NCBI RefSeq assembly: GCF_016616885.1
Contig: NZ_CP067102.1
Location: 4,120,501-4,184,500, forward strand
From: Bradyrhizobium diazoefficiens
GTDB lineage: Bacteria > Pseudomonadota > Alphaproteobacteria > Rhizobiales > Xanthobacteraceae
DNA: 64,000 nucleotides
Reading direction: 5' to 3'
The notes below the pieces were generated by a model, which worked only from the letters and a program-made list of their open reading frames with translations, did not search any database and was not told the origin of the DNA. The first letter of the stretch is position 1, and each line of letters begins with the position of its first letter. Shown piece after piece: positions 35,670 through 45,586 of the stretch. The position numbers were made by a program, and so were the translations under genes.

Positions 35670-38204
35670 ATGAAGTTTGGACTGCGACTCCGGGGGGGCT
35701 TGCTAGCAACCCTGATCATGTTCGGCGCGCCGGTGGTTGCCCCGATTGGGGCTATTTTCGTGTCTTCGTCTGCGCTCGCTCAGACCGTGCAGTCGATTTC
35801 CGTCGAAGGGAATCGCCGCGTCGAGGTGGAGACGATCCGTTCCTATTTCAAGCCCGGCCCCGGTGGTCGCCTCGATCAGGGCGCCATCGATGACGGCCTC
35901 AAGGCGCTGATCGAAACCGGCCTGTTCCAGGACGTGAAGATCAACCGCGGCGCCGGCGGCCAGATCGTCGTCTCCGTGGTGGAAAACCCGGTGATCGGGC
36001 GCATCGCGTTCGAGGGCAACAAGAAGATCAAGGACGAGCAGCTCACCGCCGAAATCCAGTCGAAGGCTCGCGGCACGTTCTCCCGCGCCATGGTGCAGTC
36101 GGACACGCTGCGAATCGCCGAAATCTATCGCCGCTCCGGCCGCTATGACGTGACTGTCACGCCCGAGATCATCGAGCAGCCGAACAACCGCGTCGATCTC
36201 GTCTTCACGGTCAACGAAGGCGCCAAGACCTCGGTCAAGTCGATCGAGTTCATCGGCAACACCGCGTTCTCGTCCTACCGCCTCAGGGACGTCATCAAGA
36301 CGCACGAATCGAATCTGCTGAGCTTCCTCAGCAGCGGTGACATCTACGATCCGGACCGCGTCGAGGCCGACCGCGACCTGATTCGCCGCTTCTACCTGAA
36401 GAACGGCTTCGCCGACGTTCAGGTCGTGGCCGCGCTCACCGAATACGATCCGGAGAAGAAGGGCTTCAACGTCACCTTCAAGATCGAGGAAGGCCAGCAG
36501 TACCGCGTCGGTACCGTCGATTTCCGCACCAGCATCGCGAACTTCGACCCGAGCTCGCTGCGCAGCTTCTCGCGCGTCAATGTCGGCTCGCTCTACAACG
36601 TCGAATCGGTCGAGAAGTCGGTCGAGGATATGCAGATCGAGGCCTCGCGCCGCGGCTATGCATTCGCGGTGGTGCGTCCGGGCGGCGATCGCAATTTCGA
36701 TGCGCACACCGTCGCCGTCGTGTTCAACATCGACGAAGGTCCGCGCACCTACATCGAGCGCATCAATATCCGCGGAAACACGCGTACCCGTGATTACGTG
36801 ATCCGCCGCGAGTTCGACCTCTCCGAGGGCGATGCCTACAACCGTGCGCTGGTCGATCGCGCCGAGCGCCGCCTGAAGAACCTCGACTACTTCAAGACCG
36901 TGAAGATCACGACGGAGCCGGGCTCTTCGAGCGACCGCGTGGTCCTGATCGTCGATCTCGAGGAAAAGTCGACCGGCGACTTCTCGGTCTCGGGTGGTTA
37001 CTCCACGACCGACGGTGCGCTGGCCGAAGTCTCGGTCTCCGAGCGTAACCTGCTCGGCCGCGGTCTGTTCGCCAAGGCGTCGGTCACCTACGGCCAGTAC
37101 GCCCGCGGCTATTCGCTGTCGTTCGTCGAGCCGTATCTGCTCGACTACCGCGTCGCGCTGGGGCTCGACCTCTACCAGCGCACCCAGCTGTCCAACAACT
37201 ACATCTCCTACGGCACCAAGACGCTCGGCTTCTCGCCGCGCCTCGGCTTCTCCCTGCGTGAAGATCTGTCGCTCCAGCTGCGCTACTCGATCTACCGGCA
37301 GGAAATCACGCTGCCGTCCTACCTGGCGAACTGTAACAACGTCCTCGGCTCGTCGGCATTCAACCCGAGCCCGGCTTTTGCCGCCGTTAACGGCATCGAC
37401 CTGACCTCGACCAACGGCCTCGGCTGCTACAGCGACGGCGAAGCCTCGCTGCCGGTCCGCAAGGAGCTTGCCAACGGCAAGACGCTGACCTCGGCGCTCG
37501 GCTACACGCTGACCTACAACACGCTCGACAACAACAAGAACCCGACCGACGGCCTGCTCATCGACTTCAGGCAGGACTTCGCCGGCGTCGGCGGCGACGT
37601 CTCCTACCTGAAGACCGTCGCGGACGCCAAGTACTACCAGTCGCTGGTGTCTGATCTTGTCGGCATCGTCCACCTCCAGGGCGGTATCCTGAACAAGGTC
37701 GGCAACAACGATCTGCGCATGCTGGATCATTTCCAGATGGGTCCGAACCTCGTCCGCGGCTTCGCGCCGAACGGCATCGGCCCGCGCGATTTGAATCCGT
37801 TTGGTACGCAGGACGCGATTGGCGGCACCAAATATTGGGGCGCTTCGCTGGAATTGCAGATGCCGTTCTGGTTCCTGCCGAAGGAAGTGGGCCTGAAGGG
37901 CGCTGTTTACGCCGACGCCGGCGGTCTCTTCGACTATCAGGGCCCGACGACGTGGTCGGTGACCAACGAAATGACCACGACCAGGAACTCGACCTGTACG
38001 CCATCGACCGTCAACCCGGCCACGGCTGGAACTTGTACCGGCCTGGTGTATGACAACGGCAATGTGGTCCGCTCGTCGGTCGGTGTCGGCCTGATCTGGG
38101 CCTCTCCGTTCGGACCGCTGCGCTTCGACTACGCAGTGCCGCTCACCAAGGGCAAGAATGACCGCACGCAGGAATTCCGGTTCGGCGGCGGCACCTCGTT
38201 CTAG
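35670..38204 (+). CDS. bamA: Outer-membrane protein assembly factor BamA
   Basis: Inserts beta-barrels into the outer membrane. The 844-residue protein has a signal peptide (cleavage near SSALAQ), five POTRA domains (about 35-425), and a 16-strand barrel. Conserved features include the GNRRVEVETIRSY start of POTRA1, and the VRGF motif in LVRGFAPNGIGPRD of the barrel loop L6. It ends with an aromatic signature (FGGGTSF). The ATG at 35670 gives a proper signal peptide; an upstream TTG is less likely. Confidence 0.96.
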   Translation: MKFGLRLRGGLLATLIMFGAPVVAPIGAIFVSSSALAQTVQSISVEGNRRVEVETIRSYFKPGPGGRLDQGAIDDGLKALIETGLFQDVKINRGAGGQIVVSVVENPVIGRIAFEGNKKIKDEQLTAEIQSKARGTFSRAMVQSDTLRIAEIYRRSGRYDVTVTPEIIEQPNNRVDLVFTVNEGAKTSVKSIEFIGNTAFSSYRLRDVIKTHESNLLSFLSSGDIYDPDRVEADRDLIRRFYLKNGFADVQVVAALTEYDPEKKGFNVTFKIEEGQQYRVGTVDFRTSIANFDPSSLRSFSRVNVGSLYNVESVEKSVEDMQIEASRRGYAFAVVRPGGDRNFDAHTVAVVFNIDEGPRTYIERINIRGNTRTRDYVIRREFDLSEGDAYNRALVDRAERRLKNLDYFKTVKITTEPGSSSDRVVLIVDLEEKSTGDFSVSGGYSTTDGALAEVSVSERNLLGRGLFAKASVTYGQYARGYSLSFVEPYLLDYRVALGLDLYQRTQLSNNYISYGTKTLGFSPRLGFSLREDLSLQLRYSIYRQEITLPSYLANCNNVLGSSAFNPSPAFAAVNGIDLTSTNGLGCYSDGEASLPVRKELANGKTLTSALGYTLTYNTLDNNKNPTDGLLIDFRQDFAGVGGDVSYLKTVADAKYYQSLVSDLVGIVHLQGGILNKVGNNDLRMLDHFQMGPNLVRGFAPNGIGPRDLNPFGTQDAIGGTKYWGASLELQMPFWFLPKEVGLKGAVYADAGGLFDYQGPTTWSVTNEMTTTRNSTCTPSTVNPATAGTCTGLVYDNGNVVRSSVGVGLIWASPFGPLRFDYAVPLTKGKNDRTQEFRFGGGTSF

Positions 38205-38354
38205 TTCGATCAGCAGGGCATGATCCGGCCGCTTAGGGGTTCCTCTTGGGGAGTTCCTTGGGGCCGGCCGCCAAAAAGATCGTGATCAATCCATGAGATA
38301 AGGCATGATGCGGCTTGGCCGCTTCATGCCGAAGCCGGACCGCGACGGGGTGGA

Positions 38355-39422
38355 ATGGCGCAGCCGACCTTCTTCAAAAGACCGCCGGCTTCAACGCTGG
38401 CCGACATCGCCGCGCTGACCAAGGCGCAACTGGTCGACCCTGTCAGGGGCGGTCATGTCATCACGGGTCTTGCTTCGCTGGACGAAGCCGGCCCGATGCA
38501 TCTGGCATTCTTCGACAACCTCAAATACGCCGATGAGCTCAAGGCGACCAAGGCTGGCGCCTGTCTGGTGAGCCCGCGCTTCGAGGCCCAGGTGCCCGCG
38601 CATGTGGCCGTGCTGCGGGTGGCGCAGCCGTTCCGCGCCTTTGTCGGGATCGCCCGGGAATGGCATGGCGATGCGCTGCGCCCACAGTCCTGGTTCGGCA
38701 ATGACGGCATTGCCCCATCGGCCATCATCGATCCGTCGGCGCGGCTGGAGGACGACGTCATCGTCGAGCCGCTGACCGTCATCGGTCCGGATGTCGAGAT
38801 CGGCAGCGGCACCGTGATCGGCGCCGGTGTGGTCCTTGGTCCGGGCGTCAAGATCGGGCGGGACTGCAATGTCGGTGCCCGCACGGCTATCCAGTGTGCA
38901 CTGATCGGCAACAACGTGCTGATCCATCCCGGCTGCTCGATCGGCCAGGACGGCTACGGCTTCATCTTCTTCGGCCCCGAGGGCCATCTGAAGGTGCCCC
39001 AGACCGGCCGTGTGCTGATCCAGAACAATGTGGAAGTCGGCGCCGGCACCACCATCGATCGCGGCTCCTTGCGCGACACCGTGATCGGGGAGGGCACCAA
39101 AATCGACAACCAGGTCCAGGTCGGCCACAATGTGACGATCGGCCGGAACTGCCTGCTGGCGGCCCAGATCGGGCTCGCGGGCAGCCTGACGATCGGCGAC
39201 AACGTGGCGCTGGGAGCAAAGGTTGGCATCAACAATCACCTCAAGATCGGTGACGGGGCCCAGGTCACCGCAATGAGCGGCGTCAAGGACGACATCCCGC
39301 CGAACGGTCGCTGGGGCGGATTTTTTGCCAAGCCGACCAAACAGTGGTTCAAGGAAATTATCGCGGTGGAACGCCTGGTACGCGACAGCAAGGCCGATCC
39401 GAAGGACGAGGGACGGGAATGA
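38355..39422 (+). CDS. lpxD: UDP-3-O-acylglucosamine N-acyltransferase
   Basis: Third step of lipid A synthesis, adding the N-linked acyl chain. The 355-residue protein has an N-terminal uridine-binding domain (about 20-115) followed by a left-handed beta-helix of hexapeptide repeats, with the catalytic-loop motif [18 protein letters not shown] containing the active-site His region and [12 protein letters not shown]. The stop overlaps the fabZ start (ATGA). 150 bases separate it from bamA. Confidence 0.95.
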   Translation: MAQPTFFKRPPASTLADIAALTKAQLVDPVRGGHVITGLASLDEAGPMHLAFFDNLKYADELKATKAGACLVSPRFEAQVPAHVAVLRVAQPFRAFVGIAREWHGDALRPQSWFGNDGIAPSAIIDPSARLEDDVIVEPLTVIGPDVEIGSGTVIGAGVVLGPGVKIGRDCNVGARTAIQCALIGNNVLIHPGCSIGQDGYGFIFFGPEGHLKVPQTGRVLIQNNVEVGAGTTIDRGSLRDTVIGEGTKIDNQVQVGHNVTIGRNCLLAAQIGLAGSLTIGDNVALGAKVGINNHLKIGDGAQVTAMSGVKDDIPPNGRWGGFFAKPTKQWFKEIIAVERLVRDSKADPKDEGRE

Positions 39423-39880
39423 CGGCGGAATCACCTGTTAAATTCGAGCTGGTGGATATCAATGCGATTCTCCAGACGCTGCCGCACCGCTTTCCGATGC
39501 TCCTGATCGACCGGGTGATCAACATCCGGGCCGATTACAGCGGCATCGGCATCAAGAACGTCACCTTCAACGAGCCGGCCTTCCAGGGCCATTTCCCCGA
39601 ACGTCCAGTCTATCCCGGCGTGATGATGATCGAGGCGATGGCGCAGACCGCCGGCGTGATCGGCATCAAGTCGGTCGAGGGCACCGAGAAGCCTCGCGCG
39701 GTCTATTTCCTCACCATCGACAAGTGCAAGTTTCGCAAGCCCGTGCTGCCCGGCGATACCATCGAGTATCACATGCGCTCGCTCGGCCGCCGCAAGACCA
39801 TGTGGTGGTTTCACGGGGACGCCAAGGTCAACGGCCAGGTCGTCGCCGAAGCCGATGTCGGGGCGATGCTGACGGACTGA
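39419..39880 (+). CDS. fabZ: 3-hydroxyacyl-ACP dehydratase FabZ
   Basis: Dehydrates 3-hydroxyacyl-ACP in fatty acid synthesis. The 153-residue hotdog-fold protein has [13 protein letters not shown] with the catalytic His, and [20 protein letters not shown] with the catalytic Glu. The start overlaps the lpxD stop. Placement among lpx genes is standard and balances 3-hydroxyacyl-ACP use between membranes and lipid A. Confidence 0.96.
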   Translation: MTAESPVKFELVDINAILQTLPHRFPMLLIDRVINIRADYSGIGIKNVTFNEPAFQGHFPERPVYPGVMMIEAMAQTAGVIGIKSVEGTEKPRAVYFLTIDKCKFRKPVLPGDTIEYHMRSLGRRKTMWWFHGDAKVNGQVVAEADVGAMLTD

Positions 39881-39995
39881 GGTGAACCTGCGCCTTCTGA
39901 AACACGCCGAGATCATACGTCACTGGACAGATCGGGCGCCGTCGCGCTAACCAGCGGAAAGCTGAGCAAGTTCAACACATAGTCAGACCTTCTTG

Positions 39996-40787
39996 ATGAG
40001 TAAGATCGACCCCACCGCCCGGGTGGAAGACGGCGCCGTGATCGGCGAGGGCACCGAGATCGGGCCCTTTTGCATCGTTGGTCGCAACGCCCGGATCGGG
40101 GCCAATTGCAAGCTGATTGGACAGGTCACCGTCATCGGCCATACCTCGGTCGGGGACAATTGCGTGATCTCGCCATTCGCGGTGCTCGGCGGCGCGCCGC
40201 AGGACCTCAGCTACAAGGGCGAGCCGACCACGCTCGACATCGGTTCCGGTTGCACCATCCGCGAAGGCGCGACGATGAACGTCGGCACCGTCAAGGGTGG
40301 CGGGAAGACGCGCGTCGGCAATGACGGCTACTTCATGAACAACAGCCATGTCGGCCATGACTGCATGGTCGGCAACAACGCGATCTTCGCGACTTCGGCG
40401 ACGCTCGGCGGCCATTGCGAGGTCGGCGATGCCGTCTACATCGGCGGGCTGTCCGCGGTGCACCAGTTCACGCGCATCGGCTCCCATGTGATGGTCGGCG
40501 GCCTCTCGGGCGTGCGCGACGACATCATCCCGTACGGGCTCGCCAACGGCCAATATGCGGTGCTGGAGAGCCTCAATCTCATCGGCATGAAGCGGCGCAA
40601 GTTCACCAGGCAGCGCCTCGCAACCGTGCGTGCGTTCTACCAGAAACTCTTCCATGGCCCCGGCACATTCGCCGAGCGGCTGGAGGCGGCGCGACTCCTT
40701 GAGAGCGAAGATCCTGCGATCGCCGAAATCCTCGGCTTCATCGGCAAGGGCAAGCGTCCGCTCTGTATTCCCACCATCGAGAAGTGA
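39996..40787 (+). CDS. lpxA: UDP-N-acetylglucosamine acyltransferase
   Basis: First step of lipid A synthesis. The 263-residue protein is a beta-helix of hexapeptide repeats (IDPTARVEDGAVIGEGTEIGP), with the catalytic His in NNSHVGHDCMVGNN, and a C-terminal helical domain (RRKFTRQRLATVRAFYQKL). The ATG at 39996 follows a TTG that could also start. 115 bases separate it from fabZ; that gap shows no gene. Confidence 0.95.
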   Translation: MSKIDPTARVEDGAVIGEGTEIGPFCIVGRNARIGANCKLIGQVTVIGHTSVGDNCVISPFAVLGGAPQDLSYKGEPTTLDIGSGCTIREGATMNVGTVKGGGKTRVGNDGYFMNNSHVGHDCMVGNNAIFATSATLGGHCEVGDAVYIGGLSAVHQFTRIGSHVMVGGLSGVRDDIIPYGLANGQYAVLESLNLIGMKRRKFTRQRLATVRAFYQKLFHGPGTFAERLEAARLLESEDPAIAEILGFIGKGKRPLCIPTIEK

Positions 40788-40794
40788 CGCAGGG

Positions 40795-41664
40795 ATGGCC
40801 GCGGACATGACATCGGCGGCTTCAGGGATGTCATCACCGGTCGGCGTGGTCGCGGGCGGTGGCGCGATGCCGTTTGCGGTTGCCGAGTCGCTTGCCGCGC
40901 GTGGCATCTCGCCGGTGCTGTTTCCGTTGCGAGGCGCCTGCGATCCGGTGCAAGTGGAGAAATTCCGCCACCGCTGGATCTCGGTCGGTCAGCTCGGCCG
41001 GGCCATGCGGTTGTTCCGCGAGGAGGGCTGCCGCGACCTGATCTTCATCGGCACTTTGGTGCGGCCTTCGCTCACGGAAATCCGGTTCGACTTCACGACG
41101 TTGCGGCTGCTCGGCAACGTCATCCGCGCCTTCCGCGGCGGCGACGATCATCTGCTGTCCGGTGTCGGGCGCATTCTCGAGCAAGGCGGCTTTCGCATGG
41201 TCGGCATCAAGGACGTCGCGCCCGACCTGCTGATGCCTGAGGGCTGCATCACCCGCGCCTGGCCCGCCGACAATGCCAAAAGCGACATCGAGCGCGGGCG
41301 CGCGGTGCTCACCGCGCTCGGGCCGTTCGACATCGGTCAGGCCGCCGTGGTGATCGATGGCCACGTGGTGGCGGTCGAAGACATCGAGGGTACCGATGCG
41401 CTGCTGGCGCGCGTGGCGCGGCTGCGCGAGGAGGGCCGTATCCGTGCCGCCACCGGACGCGGCGTGCTGGTGAAAGCGCCGAAGAGCGGCCAGGATTTGC
41501 GCTTCGACCTGCCGACGATCGGCGCGCGCACGATCGAGGGCGTCGCCAAGGCCGGCCTTGCCGGTGTCGCTGTCATCGCCGGCAACACCATCGCCGCCGA
41601 GCCGCAGGCGATGATCGGGCTCGCCGACGCCAAATATCTCTTCGTCATCGGTCTGCCCGCGTGA
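40795..41664 (+). CDS. lpxI: UDP-2,3-diacylglucosamine pyrophosphatase LpxI
   Basis: Cleaves UDP-2,3-diacylglucosamine to lipid X, the role played by LpxH in E. coli. The 289-residue protein is of the DUF1009/LpxI family: VGVVAGGGAMPFAVAESLAARG at the start, FIGTLVRPSLTEIRFD, GDDHLLSGVGRILEQGGF and VEDIEGTDALLARV. Alphaproteobacteria typically use LpxI between lpxA and lpxB, as here. The start at 40795 lies seven bases after lpxA. Confidence 0.95.
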   Translation: MAADMTSAASGMSSPVGVVAGGGAMPFAVAESLAARGISPVLFPLRGACDPVQVEKFRHRWISVGQLGRAMRLFREEGCRDLIFIGTLVRPSLTEIRFDFTTLRLLGNVIRAFRGGDDHLLSGVGRILEQGGFRMVGIKDVAPDLLMPEGCITRAWPADNAKSDIERGRAVLTALGPFDIGQAAVVIDGHVVAVEDIEGTDALLARVARLREEGRIRAATGRGVLVKAPKSGQDLRFDLPTIGARTIEGVAKAGLAGVAVIAGNTIAAEPQAMIGLADAKYLFVIGLPA

Positions 41665-42842
41665 TGCAGACCCGCGATCCCAAACGGAAGATCTTTCTGA
41701 TCGCGACGGAGGAATCCGGCGACCGGCTCGGCTCGGCGCTGATGAAGGTGCTGCGCCAGCGCCTCGGTGACGGCGTGCAGTTCGAGGGCGTCGGCGGCCG
41801 CACCATGGCGCGCGAGGGGCTCGAGACGCTGTTTCCGATCGAGGAGCTGTCGATCGTCGGCTTTGCCGCCGTGATGCAGCAACTGCCGAAGATCCTGCGG
41901 CTGATCCGCGAGACCGCGGATGCCGTGACCGAGTCCGCGCCCGACGCGCTGGTCATCATCGACAGTCCCGATTTCACCCATCGCGTTGCGCGCCGTGTGC
42001 GCGCGAAGAATCCGGCGATTCCCGTCGTCGACTACGTCTCGCCCTCGGTCTGGGCCTGGCGGCCGGGCCGCGCGCGCGCGATGCTCGGTTATGTCGATCA
42101 CGTGCTGGGTCTGCTGCCGTTCGAGCCGGAGGAGTACCGCAAGCTGAAAGGGCCGCCATGCAGCTATGTCGGCCATCCCCTGATCGAGCAATTGCCGTCG
42201 CTGCGCCCGAACCCTGACGAGCAAAAGCGCCGCGACAGCGAGCCGCCGCTGCTGCTGGTGCTGCCGGGCAGCCGCCGCAGCGAGATCCGGCATCATCTCG
42301 GCCTGTTCGGCGCCGCGCTCGGGCGATTGCAGGCCGAAGGCCGCGCGTTCGAATTGATGCTGCCGACGATGCCGCATCTCGAAGCCACGGTCCGCGAGGG
42401 CGTGGCGACCTGGCCGGTCAAGCCGCGGATCGTGGTCGGCGAAACCGAGAGGCGCGCCGCATTCCGGATCGCGCGCGCGGCGCTGGCGAAATCCGGCACG
42501 GTGACGCTTGAGCTGGCGTTATCGGGCATTCCGATGGTGACGGCCTATCGCGTCGGCGCGATGGAGGCCTTCATCCTGCGCCGCGCGATCCAGGTCTCTT
42601 CCGTGATCCTCGCCAATCTCGTGATCGGCAAGGACGTGATCCCCGAATTCCTGCAGGAGGACTGCACGCCGGAGAAGCTCGCTGCGGCACTGTCCGAGGT
42701 GCTGACGGACACGCCGATGCGCAAGCAGCAGGTCGAAGGCTTCGCGCAGCTCGACACCATCATGTCCACCGGCAATAAATCACCGAGCGTGCTCGCCGCC
42801 GACATCGTGCTCGCGACGATGCGGAAGGGGCGTGTCAGCTAG
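41664..42842 (+). CDS. lpxB: Lipid-A-disaccharide synthase
   Basis: Joins lipid X and UDP-diacylglucosamine into the lipid A disaccharide. The 392-residue GT-B glycosyltransferase has FLIATEESGDRLGSALMK, DSPDFTHRVARRVR, YVSPSVWAWRPGRARAM, and VLPGSRRSEIRHHL. The ATG at 41664 overlaps the lpxI stop; a GTG one codon upstream may also start. Its stop shares a CTAG with the stop of the convergent dehydrogenase gene. Confidence 0.95.
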   Translation: MQTRDPKRKIFLIATEESGDRLGSALMKVLRQRLGDGVQFEGVGGRTMAREGLETLFPIEELSIVGFAAVMQQLPKILRLIRETADAVTESAPDALVIIDSPDFTHRVARRVRAKNPAIPVVDYVSPSVWAWRPGRARAMLGYVDHVLGLLPFEPEEYRKLKGPPCSYVGHPLIEQLPSLRPNPDEQKRRDSEPPLLLVLPGSRRSEIRHHLGLFGAALGRLQAEGRAFELMLPTMPHLEATVREGVATWPVKPRIVVGETERRAAFRIARAALAKSGTVTLELALSGIPMVTAYRVGAMEAFILRRAIQVSSVILANLVIGKDVIPEFLQEDCTPEKLAAALSEVLTDTPMRKQQVEGFAQLDTIMSTGNKSPSVLAADIVLATMRKGRVS

Positions 42843-43606
42843 GCCAATCCGCCGTCGACCCGGAAACACTGGCACGTGATGCGCTGGCTCGCGTCGGAGG
42901 CGAGGTAGAGCGCCATGTCAGCGACATCCTCGGGCGTCACCGCATCGGGAATGGCCTGGCGCGTGCGTAGCTCGGCGATGGCCTGCTCGTTGGGAAACCA
43001 CAGCCGACGCTGCCGCTCGGTGATCACCATGCCCGGCGCAATCGCGTTGACGCGGATGCGGTCGGTACCAAATCGGCGGCCCAGCGAATTGGTGAAGCCG
43101 ACGATCGCCGCCTTGGCCGCAGCGTAGACCGGTAGCGCCGGCGCGCCGCGCATCCAGGCCACCGACGACATGTTGATGATCGAGCCGCCGCCACGCGCCT
43201 GCATCTGCGGCACCACGGCTTGTGCGGCAAACAAGACGTGCTTGAGATTGACGCCGATCATCCAGTCGAATTCGGCCGGCGTCACCTCGGCCAGCACCTG
43301 GCGCTGGTCATTGGCGGCGTTGTTGACGAGGACCGCGGCATCGCCGAGCGAACCGTGCACCTTCGCCAGCGCGGCGCGCAGGGCGTCGATGTCGAGGAGG
43401 TCACAGGGCACGAAGAGCGGCGTTGTGCTGGACGTTTTCGCCACCTCGTGCGCCAGCGCTTCGCCGGCCTGCGCATCGATGTCGAGGAAGGCGACACGAG
43501 CGCCCTGGGCGGCGAAAGCCCGCACGAAGGCGGCGCCGATGCCGCTGGCGCCCCCGGTGATCAGCACCACGCGGTCCGCGAGGTCGGCATAGCTCGTCTT
43601 GGTCAT
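42839..43606 (-). CDS. Short-chain dehydrogenase, probable sugar dehydrogenase
   Basis: A 255-residue SDR. It has TGGASGIGAAF for NAD(P) binding, NNAAN, the catalytic Ser (MSSVAW), Y-x-x-x-K in VYAAAKAAIVG, and an ITERQRRLWFPNEQ segment. The last is like the family of L-arabinose, D-galactose or L-fucose 1-dehydrogenases as I remember them. It is the last gene of a sugar ABC transporter operon and overlaps the ATPase gene by four bases, so it probably oxidises the imported sugar. The exact sugar is not known. Confidence 0.85.
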   Translation of the reverse strand: MTKTSYADLADRVVLITGGASGIGAAFVRAFAAQGARVAFLDIDAQAGEALAHEVAKTSSTTPLFVPCDLLDIDALRAALAKVHGSLGDAAVLVNNAANDQRQVLAEVTPAEFDWMIGVNLKHVLFAAQAVVPQMQARGGGSIINMSSVAWMRGAPALPVYAAAKAAIVGFTNSLGRRFGTDRIRVNAIAPGMVITERQRRLWFPNEQAIAELRTRQAIPDAVTPEDVADMALYLASDASQRITCQCFRVDGGLA

Positions 43607-44718
43607 GCGATCAGTCGCTCCGTCTCAGGGTCGAACAGGCAAATGCGGCGGGTATCGAGGGCGAAGGAGGCGGTCCCGCCCGGTGTCGGGCGGATGTCCG
43701 GCGAGATGCGCGCCTGCGCGGGCTCGCCGCCAAGCCGCAGCAGGACGATGGTCTCCGCGCCAGTGGGCTCGACCAGCTCGACTGGGGCGGAGACGATGAC
43801 CGGCGCGGCCGTGGCGCCAGAGAACACGCGATCCCCCTCGGCGATGCATTCCGGCCGGATCCCAATCACCACCTCGCGGCCGACATAGGACACAGCCGCG
43901 TCGTAGTCCTGGAGGCGGAGACGAACCTCATCAGGCCGACCCGGGCCAATCACCACCACAGGCCCGCTCGTGTCGGCCTCGAGCCGTGCCGGCATTGTGT
44001 TCATCGGCGGCGAGCCCATGAAGCGGGCGACGAACAGATTGGCCGGATAGCGATACACCGTGTCGGGATCGGCGAATTGCTGCACCACGCCGCGATGCAT
44101 CACGGCGATGCGGGTCGCCATCGTCATCGCCTCGATCTGGTCGTGGGTGACATAGACGATGGTGGCGCCGATGCGCTGATGCAGCCGCTTGATCTCCATG
44201 CGCATCTCGACGCGCAGCTTGGCGTCAAGATTGGAGAGCGGCTCGTCGAACAGGAAGAGCAGGGGATCGCGCACCAGCGCGCGCCCCATCGCCACGCGCT
44301 GGCGTTGGCCGCCGGATAGTTGCGACGGCTTGCGGCCGAGCAGCGGTTCAATCTGCAGCAGCTTGGCCACGTTCGCCAGCGCCTTCTCCTGCTCCGCCTT
44401 GGCCACGTGTCGGCATTCCATGCCGAAGGTGATGTTCTGGCGCACCGTCATCGACGGATAGAGCGCGTAGGATTGGAACACCATGGCGATGTCGCGGTCC
44501 TTGGGCGGAACGTCGTTGACGACGCGTCCGCCGATCTCGATGGTGCCGTCGCTCGCCCGATCGAGCCCGGCGACGATGTTGAGCAGCGTGGACTTGCCGC
44601 AGCCGGACGGCCCGACCAGCACGGTGAATTCACCGCTCTCGATGTCGAGGTCGATGCCCTTGAGCACCTCCAGATTGGCGTAGCGCTTCGACAGGGCGCG
44701 AATGCTTAGTGCTGCCAT
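43603..44718 (-). CDS. Sugar ABC transporter ATPase (MalK/UgpC type)
   Basis: A 371-residue ATPase. The nucleotide domain has Walker A GPSGCGKST, Q-loop QSYALYPSMTV, signature LSGGQRQRVAMGRAL, Walker B LFLFDEPLSNLD and switch His VTHDQIEAM. A C-terminal TOBE/OB domain (about 240-371) includes VVIGIRPECI, typical of carbohydrate importers. It energises import with the two permeases just upstream in the operon. Confidence 0.93.
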   Translation of the reverse strand: MAALSIRALSKRYANLEVLKGIDLDIESGEFTVLVGPSGCGKSTLLNIVAGLDRASDGTIEIGGRVVNDVPPKDRDIAMVFQSYALYPSMTVRQNITFGMECRHVAKAEQEKALANVAKLLQIEPLLGRKPSQLSGGQRQRVAMGRALVRDPLLFLFDEPLSNLDAKLRVEMRMEIKRLHQRIGATIVYVTHDQIEAMTMATRIAVMHRGVVQQFADPDTVYRYPANLFVARFMGSPPMNTMPARLEADTSGPVVVIGPGRPDEVRLRLQDYDAAVSYVGREVVIGIRPECIAEGDRVFSGATAAPVIVSAPVELVEPTGAETIVLLRLGGEPAQARISPDIRPTPGGTASFALDTRRICLFDPETERLIA

Positions 44719-44728
44719 GACATATCCA

Positions 44729-45586
44729 TCATTTCACGGCCCCGGCAGTGAGGCCGCGTACGAAATACCTGCCGCCGAAGAGATAGATCAGCAAAGTGGG
44801 TAGTGCCGCGACGATCACCGCAGCGCTTTGCACGCCATGCTGCGGGATATCTGCGACCGCGGCAGACAGCGCGATGAGCGCGGCCGTCACAGGCTGCTGC
44901 TGGCCGGTCGTGAACGTCACGCCATAGAGGAACTCGTTCCAGATGTGGGTGAACTGCCAGATCACGGTGACGATCAGGATGGGAGAGGAGAGCGGCAGGA
45001 TGATGCGCCAGAAAATACGAAAGAACCCGGCGCCATCGACGCGCGCGGCCCTGATCAATTCGTGTGGAATGGCGACATAGTAGTTCCGGCAGAACAGCAC
45101 GGTGAAGGACAGTCCCTGGATCGTGTGAATCAGCACGAGGCCCGTCAGCGTGTTGATGAGGCCGATGTCCCGCAGCACGATGGTCCATGGCAGCAGGCGC
45201 ATCTGCTGGGGTAGGAAGAGGCCGAGGGTGACGATGCCGTAGATCCAGTTGTCGCCGCGAAAACGCCACAGGGCCACCGCGTAACCCGCGATAGCACCGA
45301 GCAGGGTGGAGATAACAGTCGCGGGTATCGTGATGAGCGCGGAGTTCAGCATATAGGGCCGGATGCCGGCGCAGGTTTCGGCGACGCAGAAGCCGCTCCA
45401 GGCCAGGGCGTAGTTGCTCCAGGCCAAATGTTGCGGCCAGCCGATCATTGAACTCTGCGCGATTTCCTCATTGGTCCGGAGCGAGTTCAGCACCACGACA
45501 ACCAGCGGGGCGAGGTAGGCGGCCGCGAACAATGTCACGATGAGATAGATCAGAATGCGGCTTGGGGCGAAGCTTCGGTCACGCAT
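44729..45586 (-). CDS. Sugar ABC transporter permease (MalG type)
   Basis: A 285-residue permease with six membrane helices and the EAA loop (IPHELIRAARVDGAGFFRIFWRIILPLSSP). It belongs to the MalG-like half of carbohydrate importers. The ATG at 45586 overlaps the end of the upstream permease gene. An alternative longer start adds residues that lack family similarity. It forms the channel with the MalF-type subunit. Confidence 0.92.
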   Translation of the reverse strand: MRDRSFAPSRILIYLIVTLFAAAYLAPLVVVVLNSLRTNEEIAQSSMIGWPQHLAWSNYALAWSGFCVAETCAGIRPYMLNSALITIPATVISTLLGAIAGYAVALWRFRGDNWIYGIVTLGLFLPQQMRLLPWTIVLRDIGLINTLTGLVLIHTIQGLSFTVLFCRNYYVAIPHELIRAARVDGAGFFRIFWRIILPLSSPILIVTVIWQFTHIWNEFLYGVTFTTGQQQPVTAALIALSAAVADIPQHGVQSAAVIVAALPTLLIYLFGGRYFVRGLTAGAVK

